DNA of 6,582 nt, taken from NCBI GenBank assembly GCA_017882655.1, contig JADGPB010000138.1, forward strand, positions 1 through 6,582, read 5' to 3'. Shown here in pieces: positions 5,367 through 6,582 of the stretch; the stretch's first letter is position 1, and each line of letters opens with the position of its first letter. Under the pieces are notes generated by a model. The model was not told the DNA's origin and searched no databases. It saw only the letters and a list, made by a program, of their open reading frames with translations. The DNA comes from Propionibacteriales bacterium (GTDB taxonomy: Bacteria; Actinomycetota; Actinomycetes; Propionibacteriales; Propionibacteriaceae). The translations under genes and the position numbers were made by a program.

Positions 5367-5864
5367 TCAGAAGACCTCGGCCTCGACGATCGTCACCGAG
5401 ATCTGCTTGCCGCTCGGCGCCTCGTAGCTGACGTCGTCGCCGACGGACCGGTCGATGATCGCGGAGCCGAGGGGCGACTGCGGCGAGTACACAGCCATCT
5501 CCACGGAGTCGTCGAGCCCGAGCATCTCGCGTGAGCCGAGCAGGAACGTGTCGGTGTCGTCGAGGTCGCCGTCGAACGCGATGGTGACCTTCATCCCGGG
5601 CTGCACCGTGCCGGACGCGGCCCCGGGGGGCGCACCCACCTTCGCCTTGTCGAGGATCGCCTTCAGCTGCCGGATGCGCAGTTCCCGCTGGCCCTGCTCC
5701 TCGCGCGCCGCGTGGTAGCCCGCGTTCTCCGACAGGTCGCCCTCCTCGCGGGCGAACGCGATCCTCGCCGTGACCTCTTCGCGTCCCTTGCCGATGAGGT
5801 ACTCGTGCTCATCGCGCAGCTTCGCGTGGGCCTCAGGGGTCAGCCAGATGTCGTCCGTGGTCAT
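5367..5864 (-). CDS. greA: Transcription elongation factor GreA
   Basis: This 165-residue protein rescues backtracked RNA polymerase by inserting its coiled coil into the secondary channel and stimulating cleavage of the 3' RNA end. The N-terminal coiled coil spans about residues 9-78. Its tip carries EEGDLSENAGYHAAREEQ (40-57), matching E. coli GreA (GDLKENAEYHAAREQQ), with Asp43 and Glu46 as the acidic residues that act on the active-site magnesium. The C-terminal FKBP-like domain shows SPLGSAIIDRSVGDDVSYEAP (around 130-150). Length is normal. The ATG at 5864 has GGGGG directly in front and no well-spaced Shine-Dalgarno; an extended -10-like sequence nearby suggests a leaderless start. The DUF4307 gene ends 28 bp upstream on the same strand, so read-through is also likely. 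The gene converges on the DUF2089 gene with zero intergenic bases. Confidence 0.97.
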   Translation of the reverse strand: MTTDDIWLTPEAHAKLRDEHEYLIGKGREEVTARIAFAREEGDLSENAGYHAAREEQGQRELRIRQLKAILDKAKVGAPPGAASGTVQPGMKVTIAFDGDLDDTDTFLLGSREMLGLDDSVEMAVYSPQSPLGSAIIDRSVGDDVSYEAPSGKQISVTIVEAEVF

Positions 5865-5870
5865 CCCCCA

Positions 5871-5879
5871 AGGCTAGCA
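5871..5879 (-). promoter_or_regulatory. Candidate extended -10 (TGCTAGCCT) before greA
   Basis: On the minus strand TGCTAGCCT fits the extended -10 form TGnTAnnnT. It ends 6 nt before the greA ATG, which would put the transcription start on or next to the A of the start codon. No good -35 is seen 16-18 bp upstream. This could provide greA with its own leaderless transcript in addition to read-through from the DUF4307 gene. Confidence 0.35.
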
Positions 5880-5892
5880 ATCCAAGGGGAGA

Positions 5893-6354
5893 TCAGGAGC
5901 GTGCGTGACAAGCCTGCAGCGATGCAGATGTGGCGCGGGCGATCGTCCGTACAGTCACCGTCATGTCGGTGAGCCTCTCGCTGCCCGGTTCGATCTGTGC
6001 GTCGACCTCGCCCACCTGCTGGTAGTTCTCGGCCTGCGTGATGATCGTGCAGACGCCGGCGATCGAGGGGTTCGGACGGTCGACGTGCAGCACTACCTGG
6101 ACCTCCGAGTCGCTGACCACCTGGAACGACAGCACCTGGGCCGAGACCGGGGGGTTGGAGTGCCACACCGCGGTCCAGAGGGTCCACGTGCCGAGCAGCA
6201 GGGCGAAGACGACGCCGAGGGTGACGAGCGGCCAGCGCCTCGGTCGCGGGTACCGGGCGGCCATCCGGGCCTCTTCCTCAGCTGTCCGCGGTCCGCGCCA
6301 GACCGCTGGTTCCGGGGTCGCGGTGGCGTCGGGGGAAACCTCGTCGGTGGACAC
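5893..6354 (-). CDS. DUF4307 single-pass membrane protein
   Basis: This 153-residue protein has a charged, Pro/Glu-rich cytoplasmic N-terminus containing ARYPRPRRW (33-41). One strong membrane helix follows at about 42-64 (LVTLGVVFALLLGTWTLWTAV). The rest is a predicted extracytoplasmic beta-rich domain of about 90 residues. The arginines before the helix predict N-in topology. Two cysteines, Cys102 and Cys149, would lie outside and could form a disulfide. The DUF4307 assignment comes from this layout and from the position between mca and greA, where M. tuberculosis has Rv1081c. The function of the family is unknown. The start is GTG at 6354 with no clear Shine-Dalgarno; CAGAAT 8 nt upstream could be a -10 for a leaderless message. 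greA follows after 28 bp and may be co-transcribed. Confidence 0.88.
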   Translation of the reverse strand: MSTDEVSPDATATPEPAVWRGPRTAEEEARMAARYPRPRRWPLVTLGVVFALLLGTWTLWTAVWHSNPPVSAQVLSFQVVSDSEVQVVLHVDRPNPSIAGVCTIITQAENYQQVGEVDAQIEPGSERLTDMTVTVRTIARATSASLQACHARS

Positions 6355-6414
6355 GAGAGTCCATTCTGCCCGGAGACGGCGGCTGGTGAGTGCCTCGGTG
6401 GTTCAATACCGGGC
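6355..6414. promoter_or_regulatory. Divergent promoter region between DUF4307 gene and mca
   Basis: These 60 bp must hold both outward promoters. On the minus strand CAGAAT (6368-6363) lies 8 nt from the DUF4307 GTG. On the plus strand CAATAC (6404-6409) lies 5 nt from the mca ATG. Neither has a good -35, and neither gene has a clear Shine-Dalgarno, so the hexamers are only tentative. Confidence 0.4.
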
Positions 6415-6582
6415 ATGCCCATGCCACAACGCATCGACGAGGCCGGCGAGCCGCTGCGCCTCATGGCCGTCCACGCTCATCCTGATGACGAGTCGAGCAA
6501 GGGCGCCGCGACCATGGCGAAGTACGCCGCCGAGGGCGTCCAGGTGCTCGTGGCGACGTGTACGGGAGGGGAGCGCGGCGAC
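6415..6582 (+). CDS. mca: Mycothiol S-conjugate amidase Mca, N-terminal part, cut by window edge
   Basis: The first 56 codons are present and run in frame to the window edge. The peptide LRLMAVHAHPDDESSKGAAT (15-34), followed by a Tyr-Ala-Ala-Glu-Gly stretch and ending TGGERGD, is almost the Mca N-terminus known from mycobacteria. His-Pro-Asp-Asp-Glu (22-26) supplies the first zinc ligands of the LmbE/PIG-L deacetylase fold, with His22 and Asp25 expected as ligands and Asp24 as the catalytic base. Mca hydrolyses the amide bond of mycothiol S-conjugates, releasing a mercapturic acid for export and GlcN-Ins for reuse. The SSKGA context after HPDDE favours Mca over its paralogue MshB, but the paralogue cannot be fully excluded from 56 residues. 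The ATG at 6415 is used; ATG 6421 is in frame two codons later. The gene is divergent from the DUF4307 gene, as in M. tuberculosis. Confidence 0.93.
   Translation, partial: MPMPQRIDEAGEPLRLMAVHAHPDDESSKGAATMAKYAAEGVQVLVATCTGGERGD

Overview
The window is GC-rich chromosomal DNA from an actinobacterium. The strongest indicator is the start of a mycothiol S-conjugate amidase gene (mca) at the right edge, since mycothiol is an actinobacterial thiol. High GC, frequent GTG starts and several starts without a clear Shine-Dalgarno sequence agree with this. The species cannot be named from the sequence alone.

Layout, left to right. (1) 1-303, minus: the first 101 residues of a P-loop kinase-like protein resembling proteins annotated 'adenylylsulfate kinase', cut by the window edge. 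(2) 304-455: a non-coding spacer with overlapping inverted and direct repeats. (3) 456-1124, minus: ung, uracil-DNA glycosylase. (4) 1174-2190, minus: a lipoprotein ending in an M15/DD-peptidase-type zinc motif, 49 bp upstream of ung and possibly co-transcribed with it. (5) 2275-2841, plus: a TetR-family repressor, divergent from the lipoprotein gene. (6) 2832-4001, minus: a 12-TM MFS exporter whose 3' end overlaps the TetR gene by 10 bp. (7) 4084-4977 and 4974-5366, plus: a translationally coupled pair, a DUF4097-like beta-repeat protein with an N-terminal SHOCT-like helical motif and a DUF2089 zinc-ribbon/HTH protein with the same kind of motif at its C-terminus. (8) 5367-5864, minus: greA. 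(9) 5893-6354, minus: a DUF4307 single-pass membrane protein. (10) 6415-6582, plus: mca, truncated.

How the genes relate. The block greA - DUF4307 - mca is in the same order and orientation as Rv1080c - Rv1081c - Rv1082 of Mycobacterium tuberculosis, so the right end is conserved actinobacterial core. The middle is more accessory: a TetR/MFS pair, a cell-wall peptidase-like lipoprotein, and the DUF4097-like/DUF2089 pair, which is the least understood part and most resembles an envelope-stress sensing or regulatory module. Genes are packed very tightly: two convergent pairs have no intergenic space for a terminator, and three starts have a TANNNT hexamer 6-8 nt upstream, as expected for leaderless mRNAs. 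No tRNA, rRNA, CRISPR array, insertion sequence or prophage gene is visible, and the longest non-coding stretch is 152 bp.
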